A DNA stretch of 64,000 nt, from positions 6,014,001 to 6,078,000 of the forward strand of contig JASJZH010000006.1 of assembly GCA_037178975.1 (NCBI GenBank), read 5' to 3'. Source of the stretch: Oscheius tipulae (Eukaryota; Nematoda; Chromadorea; Rhabditida; Rhabditidae). Below, in pieces: positions 33,105 through 45,059 of the stretch (position 1 is its first letter; the number at the start of each line of letters is the position of its first letter). The notes under the pieces were generated by a model, which saw nothing but the letters and a program-made list of their open reading frames with translations, searched no databases and was not told the DNA's origin. The translations under genes and the position numbers were made by a program.

Positions 33105-34335
33105 TAAACTTCACCTCGACACCAGTTTGTAAAAGATTACAGTAACTAACCAGTGTCATCAAGAATTTTTTTTCTTTTTATAATTCTACCTTTTTAAGCC
33201 TCTACTTAAAGTATCAATAAACATTCTCTATTATGACAGTATCAAATAAGCGTTATCAATGAGGAAACTTTATGCGGAATCACCCGCTACGCGTTTAAAG
33301 CGAAATGACATATTAGTTTTTTGAGGCACGTCGCAACACATTTCGAACAGAGTATTTGAGTGAAGCTTTATGATATCGCGTTTTTATGATATGATAAGGT
33401 ACTCTCGAACTCATAACTTTTTCCCTTCGAATCAAATCCAGTATTTAGAAATTGTATTTAGAAACGTAAGATTTATTTATCTACAAATTTATATGATATC
33501 AGATGAGCGTTACACTTTCTTCATCGACTTGCTTCATAGCAAAATACAACTTGCCCAAAACCCGCTAGGAATCCGGAAGGATGTTTTGGTCAAAACTCGT
33601 CTAGCATTTGTATAAGTTTTTGTAGAGTGCAGAATGCTTTGTAGTGCGAAAAAGCGCTAATGGACTTTTCGTTAATCGATCTCTGTACTTTTCGCTTTTG
33701 GTTAAACCATGTTGAGTCACTTGTACATAAATGCTTTGCTAAGCGACAACTTACTAATCCATCTCTGGAGCAACAGTGCACAACAAAAGTCATCGTTCAG
33801 TTCTAACCATGGCGCGAGCAGATTTTTAAAACAAAATCTAGTTGGCAACAATTTACAGCTTTTTGTTCTGCTTTTGTTTCGTGCTCATGAACAAACAAAC
33901 AAACAGGCAAACAAACCAACAGAGTCGTTCACAGACACCATCACGCTTTTATAGTTTAGATCTGACGATCTTCGAGTTTTGGTGGACAAACAGTTTGATA
34001 CTTGTTTTTTGTACAATTTATGATGTTCTGAATATAACAATTTACCATTCCAAACTCAATAGCAATGCTAAATTTACAACTTTGAACCTTCTTTAACCTC
34101 AATGATTTCTTCTATGCTGATGTCCAGTTTTAAAAGAAACAGCGTTTCCGCGCTCTGCTGATAACCGCAGCCGCGGCGACGCGGCCCAATCGAACACAAC
34201 TTTAGCGTCACTTGTTGTGTTGGCCTAAAATGCTCTGTTTGCCGCACTTTTAATCTCACTTGCTGGCTCTATGCTGTACTGTTCTTAAGAATATCTGTCT
34301 CAACTTCGTATACAACCTTTTCCAGCAAGCTAACC
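33105..34335. other. Intergenic with one dispersed repeat copy
   Basis: AT-rich. Contains the repeat copy at 33520-33599. Frames at 33370-34096 show no motif. Confidence 0.4.
33520..33599. repeat. Dispersed repeat, copy 1 (partner at 36010)
   Basis: About 80 bases matching 36010-36090 with about seven differences by eye (near 91% identity), starting TTCATCGA and ending AAACTCG. The flanks differ. No open frame shared by both copies is long enough to be a conserved protein. Confidence 0.75.
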
Positions 34336-34986
34336 ATGGGAGTCGACATCGAGACTTTGAAAAACGGAGATGGCAGCACCTTCCCCAAGACCGGACAAAC
34401 CGTCACCTGCCACTACGTCCTGACCCTTACCAACGGAAAGAAGGTTACTTTGGTTTTAGAGTGTATCTCATCAGTATTTATAGATTGACAGTAGCCGTGA
34501 CCGCGGACAGCCATTCAAGTTCAAAATCGGCAAGGGAGAAGTCATCAAGGGATGGGACCAGGGAGTAGCCCAGGTAGGTCTCGTTAACTTTTCAGACTTT
34601 TGGTTTAATTGGTTTTATTTCAATACTGCTTTTGAAGCGAGAATAATCGATTCCTAAGCTGGCTTATCTTGTTGTTCAGCATTCTTGCTGTTTTCAGCAC
34701 AGTATTATAACATATAGTAGGAAGCCCATTCAAGCCAAAAACTGATATGAGTTGATGGGTTGCCGCTAATAAAAGTGATCAAACGCATACTACTAACTTT
34801 GTACCTACTATATTCAGATGTCTGTTGGACAACGTGCCAAGCTCACTATTACTCCCGATCTCGGATATGGCGCTCAGGTAGTCATTTTACTTTTTTCTAT
34901 TCAATTCCGTCTTCTAGGGTGCTGGAAACGTTGTTCCACCCAACGCCACTCTTGTCTTCGATGTTGAACTCATCAGCACCGCTTAA
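34336..34986 (+). CDS. fkb-2: FK506-binding protein, FKBP12 type
   Basis: Four exons: 34336-34443, 34484-34573, 34818-34877 and 34918-34986; 108 residues. A peptidyl-prolyl cis-trans isomerase and immunophilin, cytosolic, known in animals to bind FK506/rapamycin and to stabilise ryanodine receptors. It aligns over its whole length with FKBP12: [74 protein letters not shown]. The active-site Trp (GW) and Tyr (LGYG) and the Phe of VFDVEL are conserved; the Phe before DSSRDR in human FKBP12 is Ile here. The ATG is preceded by TTTTCCAG ten bases upstream, a likely trans-splice site. The second intron (244 nt) is unusually long for this window. The symbol is by homology to the C. elegans gene. Confidence 0.96.
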
Positions 34987-35318
34987 ACGCCTCGATATCA
35001 ACGATCTTATTCAGTTTGTTAACTTTCTAACTGTTTCAGTAAAACAACGTTGCAATTCATTTCCCATTCAGTTTTGGTTTAAGCCATGACTATGACTTTT
35101 TAGTATTCAGTAAGCCAGATGTTCCGCACAGAGCCTTTTTCATGTCATTCCCTCAGCAGAACTGTCAGAATGACTGGTCCGTATAACGAACCTCGATTCC
35201 CTTAAAGATCGTGCATCAATTCTGCTGCAACCGGAGGTCGTTAGTTGCTCGGACGAACTGGAAACGGATTCACAGATAAAGCGCAGAAAACATGAAACAC
35301 GTGAGCGTAAATCCTTCG

Positions 35319-35454
35319 ATGGTCACATATAAAATGACCATACACGGTCATATAATGAAGCAAACGTGTTAGAATGAATTATACAACAGAGTTTTGGTGG
35401 AACTGTGGATCTGTTTGAAAATATTTCTCACGGCCCATGACCGTATGACAGCTG
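35319..35454. repeat. Nested inverted repeats around GGTCAT
   Basis: ATGGTCA (35319-35325) and TGACCAT (35335-35341) form one hairpin; ACGGTCAT (35344-35351) and ATGACCGT (35447-35454) form a wider one. Possibly the remains of a small transposable element or a protein-binding palindrome. Confidence 0.35.
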
Positions 35455-35794
35455 AATGAAAAAAGTCTGCGTTTTATCACGAGATTAGAGAGTGGATTTT
35501 TCTAGAAGGGCTGGTCAGCGGTGCCAATTGCCACAGCGATACGAAATCCTTCTCAAGGAACAGAATGGCCGCTGGACTCTGTACAACTACTTTGACATGG
35601 CCAAAAGCTGTTACGAGGCTAAGATAACTTTAATAGAACTCAGGGTCTTTCGTTGGCTTGAAAGTGCCGTTTGTTTGTGATATATCCTTCAATTTCTTTT
35701 CACTATCCTCCTTATCTACCTCGTTGCTGCCCATTGAATTACATTATTAATCTGGTGTTTCGTACAAATTTGTTGTTAGTTTCGGAGCTCAAAT

Positions 35795-35975
35795 TTAAAA
35801 ATGTGCCTTATTGAAGGACCAGCTGCTGACGGCAGCTTTGCAGCCCTTTGGTGTTGGCTTAGAACTGAACGCAAGCGGCTGCGCCGCCTCCCTAGTAGCA
35901 GTTTCCTCCACAGCTGGCTTTTCCCCTTGTCTCTTAACATGAAATGACTTGTCAACATTTTTGGCAATTAGTGTT
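35795..35975. repeat. Dispersed repeat, GCGGCTGCGCCGC family, copy in intergenic DNA
   Basis: Shares a run of short blocks in the same order and orientation with 54222-54370: GGCTTAG, GCGGCTGCGCCGC, TGACTT.TCAA and TTGACATGC. The minus strand carries an 84-codon open frame here, but the other copy has stops in it, so a conserved product is not shown. Confidence 0.45.
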
Positions 35976-36009
35976 GACATGCTATTGTGCGAACACCATG
36001 ACAGACCGA

Positions 36010-36090
36010 CTTCATCGATTTGCTTCATAGCTAAATACAACTTGCCCAAAAACTGTTAGGAATCCGGAAGGATGTTATGGTCCAAACTCG
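36010..36090. repeat. Dispersed repeat, copy 2 (partner at 33520)
   Basis: Same orientation as the copy at 33520-33599, about 2.5 kb apart, flanking FKBP12 on either side. Confidence 0.75.
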
Positions 36091-37362
36091 AAAATGTCAG
36101 AAACCTGACTGACGCTTTACGCGATAGACGAAAAATCAACGAAAGAGATAAAAAGAAAAATGGACAAAAACAGTGAAAACGATTTTTGGGAGACAATTTG
36201 GTATACTGTAACGCCACTTTACGAAGCCGAAAATTTGATTCCCGACGGGTCAAGTACGTTTATGTCAATTCCGACGGATAAAGAAGAAACAAAGAAAGGA
36301 AACTGGACGAAATTGGTAATCTTCCGATGGCTCTGAAGAAATTGAGGACAGTCTATTTCTGGTTGTTAGCGCCTATTCTTTCTCATTTAATGCCTTCTAG
36401 CTTCTATTACATTTTTCCGTTCCCCTTAGATTTGTTTAACGTTTTCCCAATAATTTCTGGTGCTTGACCCTACCCTCTTTAAAAATGTTTTCGACCCTCA
36501 GAAGTTTCTTGTTTGTTTTGTTTTTGATATCCGAGGAGAACTCTTTTTAGCATTTCTACTACTCTGGTACACCTCGCTTACGGTTTTCCAGCTTGTTGTC
36601 GTGTTCAGACAAGAAATAAAGCCGATTGTTGACTGAACCAGCAACTTGAACATGCACGTCGTTTGAATTGTGTCTTCAAATCCAGCCGTGTTTTCGAAAA
36701 CATGCGTTTTTCAATACCGGTACATAATTGATCTTGCTATATTCGCTTTCGCTTAAATGTGTAATCTTTTTTCGTTTGACCAGTTTCTCACGCTCTGAGC
36801 TCTGCTTTTTTCTGACTCGACATGCAACACTTGTCCGAACAGTTGAGAAAAAGTTGACAAAAAATGACCGGTGCTATTCACGTAAACTCTTGTCTTCTGT
36901 TACAGACGCCTCTACAGACTGCTTGTAAAAGTAGGATGTCGAAGAATAGTACCAGTTCATTGTAGCATTTTAACTGTAAGTTTTCCCCACAAGATATTTA
37001 TAGGTCAGCACGGGTTGCTTTATTTCAACTTGTTAGAAAAGGTGTTGTTCTGACGCAATCTTTTAGACATCTTATCAAGCGCAGATATCTTTTCTAAGAG
37101 ACAAACATTACACTGCCTGACCACTTGACATTTGACCCTACCTCTCCTCGTTTCAACTCTATACTAACCATTTTAAACTAAGAGCAGTTAAGTTACAAGC
37201 AAAAACTGTTAACAGTCATAGTTGCTTACTGTTGCAACATACAAGCTGCCGGTCACTGATATCGATTGGAGTGGCTCAATGTCTTTTATGTGTCCGCCTG
37301 ACCATTGTTTTCTTTTGCCGCAACTTGCAATTTAACACGGATTTACAGGGTTGTTTTTGAGA

Positions 37363-40300
37363 ATGCTGGGTTTCTCCGTGGATCGTGGTGGAACTTTCAC
37401 AGATGTTTGTGCTTTCCGCCCTGACAACTCTGTCAGAATCATGAAAATCTTATCTGAAGATCCCGATAATTATAAAGATGCTCCAACCGAAGCCATTCGA
37501 CAAATTCTAGAAGATGAGACGGGGAAGAAGATCTCTAAAAGAACTCCCGTTCCTACAGGTGTGTTAATTAGTTTTGACAAAAGGGCATGAGTTCAGAAAA
37601 TATCGGCTGGATTCGAATGGGAACTACGGTAGCCACTAATGCTTTGCTGGAAAGAAAAGGGGAACGTATAGCTCTTTTGGTGACTAAAGGATTTAAAGAT
37701 CTGCTCTTTATTGGAAACCAATCAAGACCAAAGATCTTCGATCTGAACATCCGTTTACCAGAGGTGGAAAGATATAAAATGAAAATACTCCCCATTTAGG
37801 TGCTCTACGAGGAAGTGGTTGAGGTGGACGAAAGAGTTATTATCAAAGACAAGACGTGCAAAATGAACATCGATGGCAAGTTAGCTAAGACGATCAATGG
37901 AGAAGAGGTCCGTTAGAAAAGAAGTGATAGTACCCAAGGGTTCATGGTATTCAAATAATTAAACCTTTCAGATCATAGTGGAAAAGGAAGTAGATGTTGA
38001 CGGAGTTCGCAAGAGCCTCGAAAAGATCAAATCAAAAGGAATCGAGAGTCTAGCCATCGTTTTTATGCATTCCTTCATGTAGGGAAAGTGTTTTTTTTGT
38101 TCTAACGTTTCTAAGGTTCCCGGATCACGAGCTTCAAGTGCAAAATGTTGCAGAAGAAATGGGATTCAAGAGCATTTCATTGTCTCACAGTGTAATGCCG
38201 ATGGTCAAAATTGTACCCAGAGGATTCACAGGTTTCATCAATTTTGATCACGGAACCAAATAAGTTCAGTATCAGCTGACGCATACTTGACACCAAAGAT
38301 TCTCAACTACATTAACGGGTTTGAATCTGGCTTTGAGAATAAGCTAGAGGGTGTGAAGGTCCATTTCATGCAGAGCGACGGCGGTCTCTGTGATGTTAAG
38401 AGGTAAACTGAAAAGGAATCGAAATGGATCGCAAGCTTATAGGTTTTCGGGATCGAAGGCAATTCTTTCTGGTCCAGCTGGAGGAGTCGTCGGAGTGGGT
38501 TCGACAGCCTATACCGGTGATCTACCAATCATTGGTTTTGACATGGGTGGTAAGCTCTTAAATAGTGACACACATACAAAACCATCTAGGCACATCGACC
38601 GATGTGTGCAGATACAGTGGTGAACTGGAGCACGTAATGGAGACGACGACGGCTGGAGTGACCATTCAAGCACCGCAACTAGACATTCAAACTGTGGCCG
38701 CTGGTGGTGGCAGTCGACTATTCTTCCAAAATGGACTTTTCGTAGTTGGCCCTGAAAGCGCTGGTGCCCATCCAGGACCAATCTGCTACAAGAAAAATGG
38801 TCATCTAGCAGTCACAGACGCCAATTTGGTTTTGGGCAGGATCATCCCCGACTATTTTCCTAAGATTTTTGGACCTGCCGCTAATGAACCACTAGACAGG
38901 CGAGTTTCTTCTATCTTTTTGTCTAAATCAATTGTAGAGATGCAGCAGTCGAAGCTATGTCACAGTTGACCGAGGAGATTAACAGCTACATGAAGGAGCA
39001 TGGAAACAAAAGCTACACGGTGGAGGAGGTCGCATTAGGTTTTCTAGATGTTGCCAACGAAGCAATGTGTCGCCCAGTTCGTTCGCTCACTCAAGCTCGA
39101 GGCTTCGACACTGCCAGTCATGTGAGTATAATAACATAACAGAACAATCCAACATAAGATTCTTGCAAGCTTTGGAGGAGCCGGAGGACAACATGCTTGT
39201 TCAGTTGCCAGAGTCCTTGGAATCACAAAAGTGCGGATAAACAAGTATTCCAGTCTTCTCTCTGCTTATGGAATAGCTTTGGCGGATGTGAGTGATAGAA
39301 ATTGATAAGACAGAAGTATCATTTCAGGTGGTCTCCGAAATACAAGTTCCTTTTGGCGACTTACTGAAGAAAGGTAAGGTTGTGTTATTATAAAACACTG
39401 TTTGTTTTCCAGAAAACTTTACCAAAATAAGCAAGAAACTTGAAGAGCTATCTACCAAAGCCCAAGATTCTGTTCTTGACCAAGGATTCAAATCGGACAA
39501 AGTTCATTGCGAGTACTACCTTCATCTGCGCTTTGAAAAAACCGACTGTGCCATCATGGTGAAAGGCGACTACACCCCTGGAGACAAGAATTCGTTGTCA
39601 GATTACGAGAAGAACTTCTGCGAGTCCTACAAGAGAGAATTCGGCTTTGTTCTCGAAAACAGAAATATTATTGTCGACGACGTCAGGTACGGTAGATCCA
39701 ATTCAGTACACAAAGTTGTTCAGGGTTCGCGGTATCGGTCAGTCAAGTATCGTCAAAAGTAAAGACATTGAGACATCTCAAAAAGAACCAAATGCAAAGG
39801 AACAGAGAAAAGTCTACTTTAAAGGAGGAGAAAAGACCACAAACCTCTATCTGCTCAGCGATCTATTGGCTGATTTAAGTCTTTCATCATATAGGTATTA
39901 AATTTATTTTCAGGATAAAGTGCATGGACCAGCTCTGATCATTGATGCTACCAGCACGTTAGTCCCGACTTTGCAAAAATATTCTCCAATTCTAGAATTG
40001 TCATTGAGCCGAACTGTACTGCTATAATAACAAAAACGGGAGACATTGAGATCGAAGTAGAAAAATTGGATGAAGAGAACTGGGGAACAGAGGCAAGGCT
40101 GACTAAATTTTGTTCATATGAGATTTTGTAGGCTGATCCGATCCGTCTGGCCATTTTCAGCAACCGCTTCATGAGCATTGCCGAGCAGATGGGACGAATT
40201 CTGCAACGAACCTCGATATCCACAAATATCAAGGAACGTTTGGACTTCTCCTGTGCATTGTTCTGCCCGGAAGGTGGTCTCATAGCCAATGCTCCACATA

Positions 40301-42093
40301 TACCGGGTATGCCATTTTCTTCATGACAATAGTTCTTCAGTACATCTTGGTGGCATGCAGTATTCTGTTATCTTCCAAATTGAGAAAAATGGTTTGGACG
40401 GAATCAAAGACGGCGACGTTTTCCTGTCTAATCACCCAGAGGCTGGAGGATCTCACTTGCCGGATTTGACCGTAATTACTCCAGTATTTTTTGAGGGAAT
40501 CAAACATCCCGTTTTTTTCTTAGCGTAAGCGATAGTGCCATTTTCTCATTTGTTTCCTATCCAGAAATCGTGGTCATCATGCCGACATTGGTGGTTTGGT
40601 ACCCGGATCCATGCCTCCCAATGCAACAGAACTGGCTCAAGAAGGTGCGGCTTTTGTCTCTTTCAAGCTGGTGGATGAAGGGGTCTTCCAAGAGGAGGCA
40701 CTTTGCGAAGCGCTGAAAGCACCGGCAAAAGTCCCAGGTAAACTTATTGTTTTCTCTTTAACAAAGAACAACAGGTTGCTCTGGAACCCGGAATTTGTCG
40801 GACAACATTTCCGATCTCAAGGCTCAGATTGCTGCAAACAACAAAGGTTACTAAACACAACTTCTCTTAACGGTATTCTAGGCATAAACCTGGTTTGCGA
40901 CCTGATCAAGGAGTACAGTCTCGAGGTGGTGCAAGCCTACATGAGTCATATACAGAAGACTGCCGAGAAATCTGTTCGAGCCATGCTGAAAAAGGTCTGA
41001 TTCTATTACTAATACTACTTTTACTGAATCATTTGTCAGATGGGAGAATCTGCTAGCGAGGAATTTGGAAAGCCTGTACTGCACGCTATTGACTACATGG
41101 ACGATGGTACGCCAATTGAGTTAACAGTTAAGATCGACATTGAAAAGGTAGGAAAACATTTAACCAAACTATACTGATTGAGGGCGAAGCACACTTCGAC
41201 TTTACTGGAACAGGAGTGGAAACTCTGTCTTCTTGCAATGCTCCCAAGGCTGTTACAATGTCAGCAATTATCTACTGTTTGAGATGCCTAGTCGGAAAAG
41301 ATATTCCTCTCAATGCCGGCTGTTTGATTCCTGTCAAGGTACTTATACAGTTTTGTTGTCTAGTTATTCACAGATAACCATACCTGACGGAACCATTTTG
41401 TCTCCTTCACCGGAATCAGCTGTGGTCGCGGGCAACGTTTTGACTAGTCAACGACTCTGTGATGTCGTATTCAAGGCATTCGAAGCAGCAGCCGCCAGTC
41501 AAGGTTGCATGAACAATTTGACTTTTGGAGACGAGACCATGGGATACTACGAAACAATTGCTGGTGGAGCAGGAGCCATTGACGGTTTTGATGGGCGAAG
41601 TGGAGTTCACACGCATATGACAAATACTCGAATCACGGATCCCGAAATACTCGAAAGCCGGTATATTCACATTTTGCATGTAGCTTCACTTTGGTTCAGG
41701 TACCCTGTCATACTGAGAGAATTTTCCATAAGAGAAAGATCAGGCGGAGATGGAACGTTCAAGGGCGGAGATGGTGTAATACGAAAACTGCAGTTTCGAA
41801 GATCGCTGTCCATGTCACTACTCACTGAGCGGAGGTATCTAGATTTTGAAATAAAATGCTTTGCTGTTTAGAGCATTCCCACCCTACGGATTGAAAGGTG
41901 GAGAGCCGGGAAAACGAGGACTGAACCTGCTGACTAGAGGGCATAGAACCGCTAGCATTGCCTCAAAGCAAACTCTTGATGTTCGTCCAGGGGTACTAAC
42001 GACTTTTCAACAGTTTATGAAGGCCTCTTTCAGGATATTCTCGAGTTGCAAACCCCTGGAGGTGGAGGATACGGCAAGCTGGAAAAGAAGTAA
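37363..42093 (+). CDS. OPLAH: 5-oxoprolinase (ATP-hydrolysing)
   Basis: About 20 exons, roughly 1,240 residues, near the animal enzyme's length. It converts 5-oxo-L-proline to glutamate using ATP in the gamma-glutamyl (glutathione) cycle, in the cytosol. The N-terminal hydantoinase-A half shows [82 protein letters not shown] and [11 protein letters not shown]. The hydantoinase-B half shows [62 protein letters not shown]-type and [20 protein letters not shown], ending TPGGGGYG. No frameshift is needed if three introns use GC donors (38900, 39869, 40093). The start is the first ATG before GFSVDRGG. It appears intact and functional. Symbol by homology to human OPLAH. Confidence 0.95.
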
Positions 42094-42307
42094 AACAAAC
42101 GTTATCAACATTCCTTTTGTGTAATAAAACAAATGTAATACAATCCAAACATTTGTGAATTAGTCATATAGAAAAAGTATTAGCTTAACAACCAGCTTAG
42201 TGAGTAATCTCCGGAGTGACATGTCAATATTTGTTAGCAACTCTTTGGCACACTCATAAAAGCTACCAGATTCCAAGCAACGTTCCGCTTTTCCTGTCCC
42301 AATTCAA

Positions 42308-42633
42308 ATGTATAGTTTGTTGTTTATCGTTAGCTCGGTAACGGTCGTGGCATCACTCTTCTGCATGAATTCCGAAAGAGGAAGTGTTGTGGTATGCGAA
42401 TTCAGTTGCTCAAAAACTGGTCAGTTCATTAGTCAGAGTGAAAACGGTACGGATACTTTCCTATATGTTTATAAAACAGTTCAGCTCCTTTTATGGTTCT
42501 TCATCGTGGTTGCGGGGCGGATCTCAAACAGTCGATTTCCTATTGCAATCCAACGGGAAATGAAAAAGTCAGACGTCCATCTGGACCAGTATTGGTATCC
42601 TGTCATTGCTCGCAAAACTTTTGTAATTTTTAA
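42308..42633 (+). CDS. Small secreted Cys-rich protein
   Basis: Two exons, 42308-42446 and 42485-42633, intron 38 nt (GTACGG...GTTCAG). Signal peptide MYSLLFIVSSVTVVAS. The mature part of about 80 residues has nine cysteines: LFCMN, VVCEFSCSK, HRGCGAD, SYCNP, SCHCSQNFCNF at the C-terminus. The CxC....CN ending is reminiscent of nematode ET-module or Ly-6-like proteins but there is no GPI tail. Reading through the intron in the first frame would give a longer hydrophobic product with no Cys pattern; the spliced form is clearly better. The stop codon is 10 bp from that of the convergent glucuronosyltransferase. Confidence 0.75.
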
Positions 42634-42642
42634 ATTAAAGCG

Positions 42643-42648
42643 TTTATT
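42643..42648 (-). promoter_or_regulatory. AATAAA overlapping the stop codon of the UGT gene
   Basis: On the minus strand the last codons read CAA TAA, with the TAA inside AATAAA. Polyadenylation 10-20 bases later would place the transcript end inside the coding region of the convergent small secreted gene. Confidence 0.6.
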
Positions 42649-44508
42649 GTTCTTGTGTGGATTCTTCTTGGATTTGTTCTTCTTGATTATAAAGGAGCTT
42701 TTTCACAGATTCAGTAGCAGCGATCAGTAGCGGATAGTAGCGAAAACAAATAAGTAGAATGAGCAGAGCCATAACTCCACAGAACATGGTCCAAAGCGAC
42801 TGAATGAATTTCAGTGAGTCCCAGGCTTCCGGTCCGTCGTTGAAAGTTAAGCCAGTTTGCAAAACTTCTTCCATTTTGGTCACAAAGGCTCGGGCAGCGA
42901 TATCGGCACTGATGAGGTGGGATACCTGAAGTAATTGCTATTAAGCTTTCCTGGTACTAGATTACATTTTTGAGCCGCTTCTCCTTTTGCAGCATCTTGT
43001 CGATTGTGTTGTGCATTGTCTTGAAGTTCCCAAGGTCATTCTTCTCCAGAACTACACCCAGCTTACGTTCATGCACCGCTTTAGCGTTTCTAAATGGTGG
43101 TCAAGACATAATATTTGGACTTATACCTGAATTGATCACCGAATTGTGGGATCACAATCAGACTAACGCCTGCACTTGCTGCTTCCAAGATACTGTTTTG
43201 TCCTCCGTGTGTGATGAAAAGAGAAATGAGACCGCTATCTAAGTTTTTTTTTTAAATTTGCACTAAGTCTTAGCATCTAACGTAGAAGATCGTTTTGAGG
43301 AAAGAAATCAGACATGATCACGTTGGGCAGTTTGACTGCGGAGAAGGTGTCTTCCTTTTCGTACTTCCATAGAAATAAAACTTTGGGAAACGATCTGATG
43401 ACAGTAGCCATGTTTTTCTTCCAATCTTCTGGCATGAAAGCAGAAGGGACAACTGTTCCAAAAGAGACGAACACTACTTTGTTCCACTTCTTGAGCTCAT
43501 CATCCAGATTCTGTAACTGTTTTTCTCCATCTCGCCGTAAACAAACCGGTAGAAGTGGTTTAGGCTCGTGGAGAGCTATTCCACCAATGTCGAAGACGTT
43601 TCGTAGAGACGGCCTCCAAGAATCGGTTAGTGGATGAGTGTTGATGAAGACGGCAGAGGCCGTTCTTGTCAGTTTCTGAATAACTGATTCCGCATCTGAA
43701 TTCATACAGGTACCCTCAGAGGTTTGGGAAGATCTAGGCTTTTGATTTCGTCCTTATAGAAATACACTTGGTTATCCGTGAACTTCAAGAATGATTCGAT
43801 AAACCAAGCATTGCGAAGAACATCTTTCCATCCCAGACTGCATCCGTAGTCTGATAAGATACCTGCAAAGTTAATTGACAATTTGCAAGAGTTTTGTGTA
43901 CCTGCATGACAGAAAGGGTCAGTCAGACCAAGCTCGTACCCTACAGTATCCATTTGGCGTGTAGAGGATACGATAATATGTTTCTCAATGTTCAACAACT
44001 TCATAAGAACTGTTCAAGTTTTAATAAATGAGTAAATACTTACCCAGTCCACACATGTCGAACACCTCGTGAACCAAAACTCGGAACTTACGACTTTGTA
44101 GCTTGGACAGAGCTTGTTTGTCATTCAATAAAGCCTTGCACTGCTTTGCGTTAGCTTGACTCAAGTAATTCATTGCCTTTGAACACGTCCGTAACAAAAT
44201 ACTCTGCATTCATTCACCTGCCACTGTGATGTCGGCGTAGCTTTTACTTTCCAACCCATTTCTGGCGACAATCCGGACAGAACACCTTCCACGGGAAGAA
44301 CAGTAATGATTTCGTGTGCCTTGTCACATCCGTGAGGAAAATCCGCTCGGTGTCGATTAACCAAAACTGTCAATGAGTAGTTCGCGCCGGCCATCACTTC
44401 AACCAATCTGGCCATGAAGGTAGCATGCGAGGGCATGAGTAACGGTTGGTAGACAAGGATGTCATTGCAACGGGCTGCCACAGTCAGGAAGAAGAGCAGG
44501 AACAACAT
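42644..44508 (-). CDS. UDP-glucuronosyltransferase (UGT)
   Basis: About nine exons on the minus strand, about 500 residues. It transfers glucuronic acid or another sugar from a UDP-sugar to lipophilic substrates, facing the ER lumen. N-terminus: signal peptide MLFLLFFLTVAARC, then ILVYQPLLMPSHATFM. C-terminal donor-binding half: FINTHPLTDSWRPSL, FDIGGIALH, KVVFVSFGTVVPS, FLWKYE, PNVIMSDFFPQNDLLHS and the signature FITHGGQNSILEAASAGVSL followed by PQFGDQ. Near the end a transmembrane helix (MFCGVMALLILLICF) is followed by a short cytoplasmic tail rather than the usual dilysine, here NQEEQIQEESTQEQ. The start ATG directly follows ACGATTCAG, a likely trans-splice site. Nematodes have large UGT families for detoxification; the substrate cannot be told. 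Confidence 0.94.
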
Positions 44509-44716
44509 CTGAATCGTGAATAGCTTTTCAAGAATGAACCAGAATGTCTGCAAATGGCTATTTGCTCAAGATTTTATACCAGGCAAGTAAATTAATTATG
44601 CACACAGAGCTAGGAAGTACAGGTTGTGCAAGAGGTGAATGAAGAGGACGGAGCTGCTGTTCAAGTAATTACTGACGCATATGCTAGCAGGTTAAAATAT
44701 AAAATTTCTAGGTCAG

Positions 44717-45050
44717 GCTGATGTAAGGCTTCGAGAAGTAATCTGACGACGTTGATGAAGAATGGACGTTGCCACTAACGACCATTTTGTAGCTCCTTGG
44801 AAAGACGTCAAAACCTGAACAATATACTTGTACTGCCCATGCCAGAAAGAGAAGACAGTACCAAAATGTAAAGAAAAATCCAGAAGAAGCCTCGAATGTA
44901 TTTTTGTCTCACAGCTGCACCATTCCCCATCCCCCAAACGGCGCGTCCGACTAGCCTCGTTTCGGCCTCTTGGAATAGCGTAGATATACGCTTTTCGCCA
45001 TAAAGGTTGCGATTTAAAATTTTACATGTTTGCGGAACTGATATTTTCAC
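44717..45050 (-). CDS. Possible small membrane protein or gene fragment
   Basis: Two open segments join in frame over a 46-nt intron (GTACTG...TTGTTCAG): a basic stretch (RKYGEKRISTLFQEAETR-like region), then RQKYIRGFFWIFLYILVLTS as one hydrophobic helix, then a basic tail ending SRSLTSA. No ATG starts the longer frame; an internal ATG (MGNGAAVRQKYI) is possible. It may be a fragment of a membrane protein such as the first transmembrane segment of a channel, or chance. Family not recognised. Confidence 0.25.
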
Positions 45051-45059
45051 CTCTTCCTC

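Larger units (their letters stand above)
34987..37362. other. Intergenic with repeats
   Basis: 2.4 kb without a convincing gene. It contains inverted repeats around 35319-35454 and two dispersed repeat copies (35795-35975 and 36010-36090). A plus frame 35492-35680 (GRWTLYNYFDMAKSC) is protein-like but lacks an ATG and flanking exons; it may be a gene fragment. Confidence 0.4.

Noticed and set aside
35492-35680. 62-codon plus-strand frame with GRWTLYNYFDMAKSC
   Set aside because: Protein-like composition, but no ATG, no flanking exons and no recognised family; left as a possible fragment within the intergenic entry.
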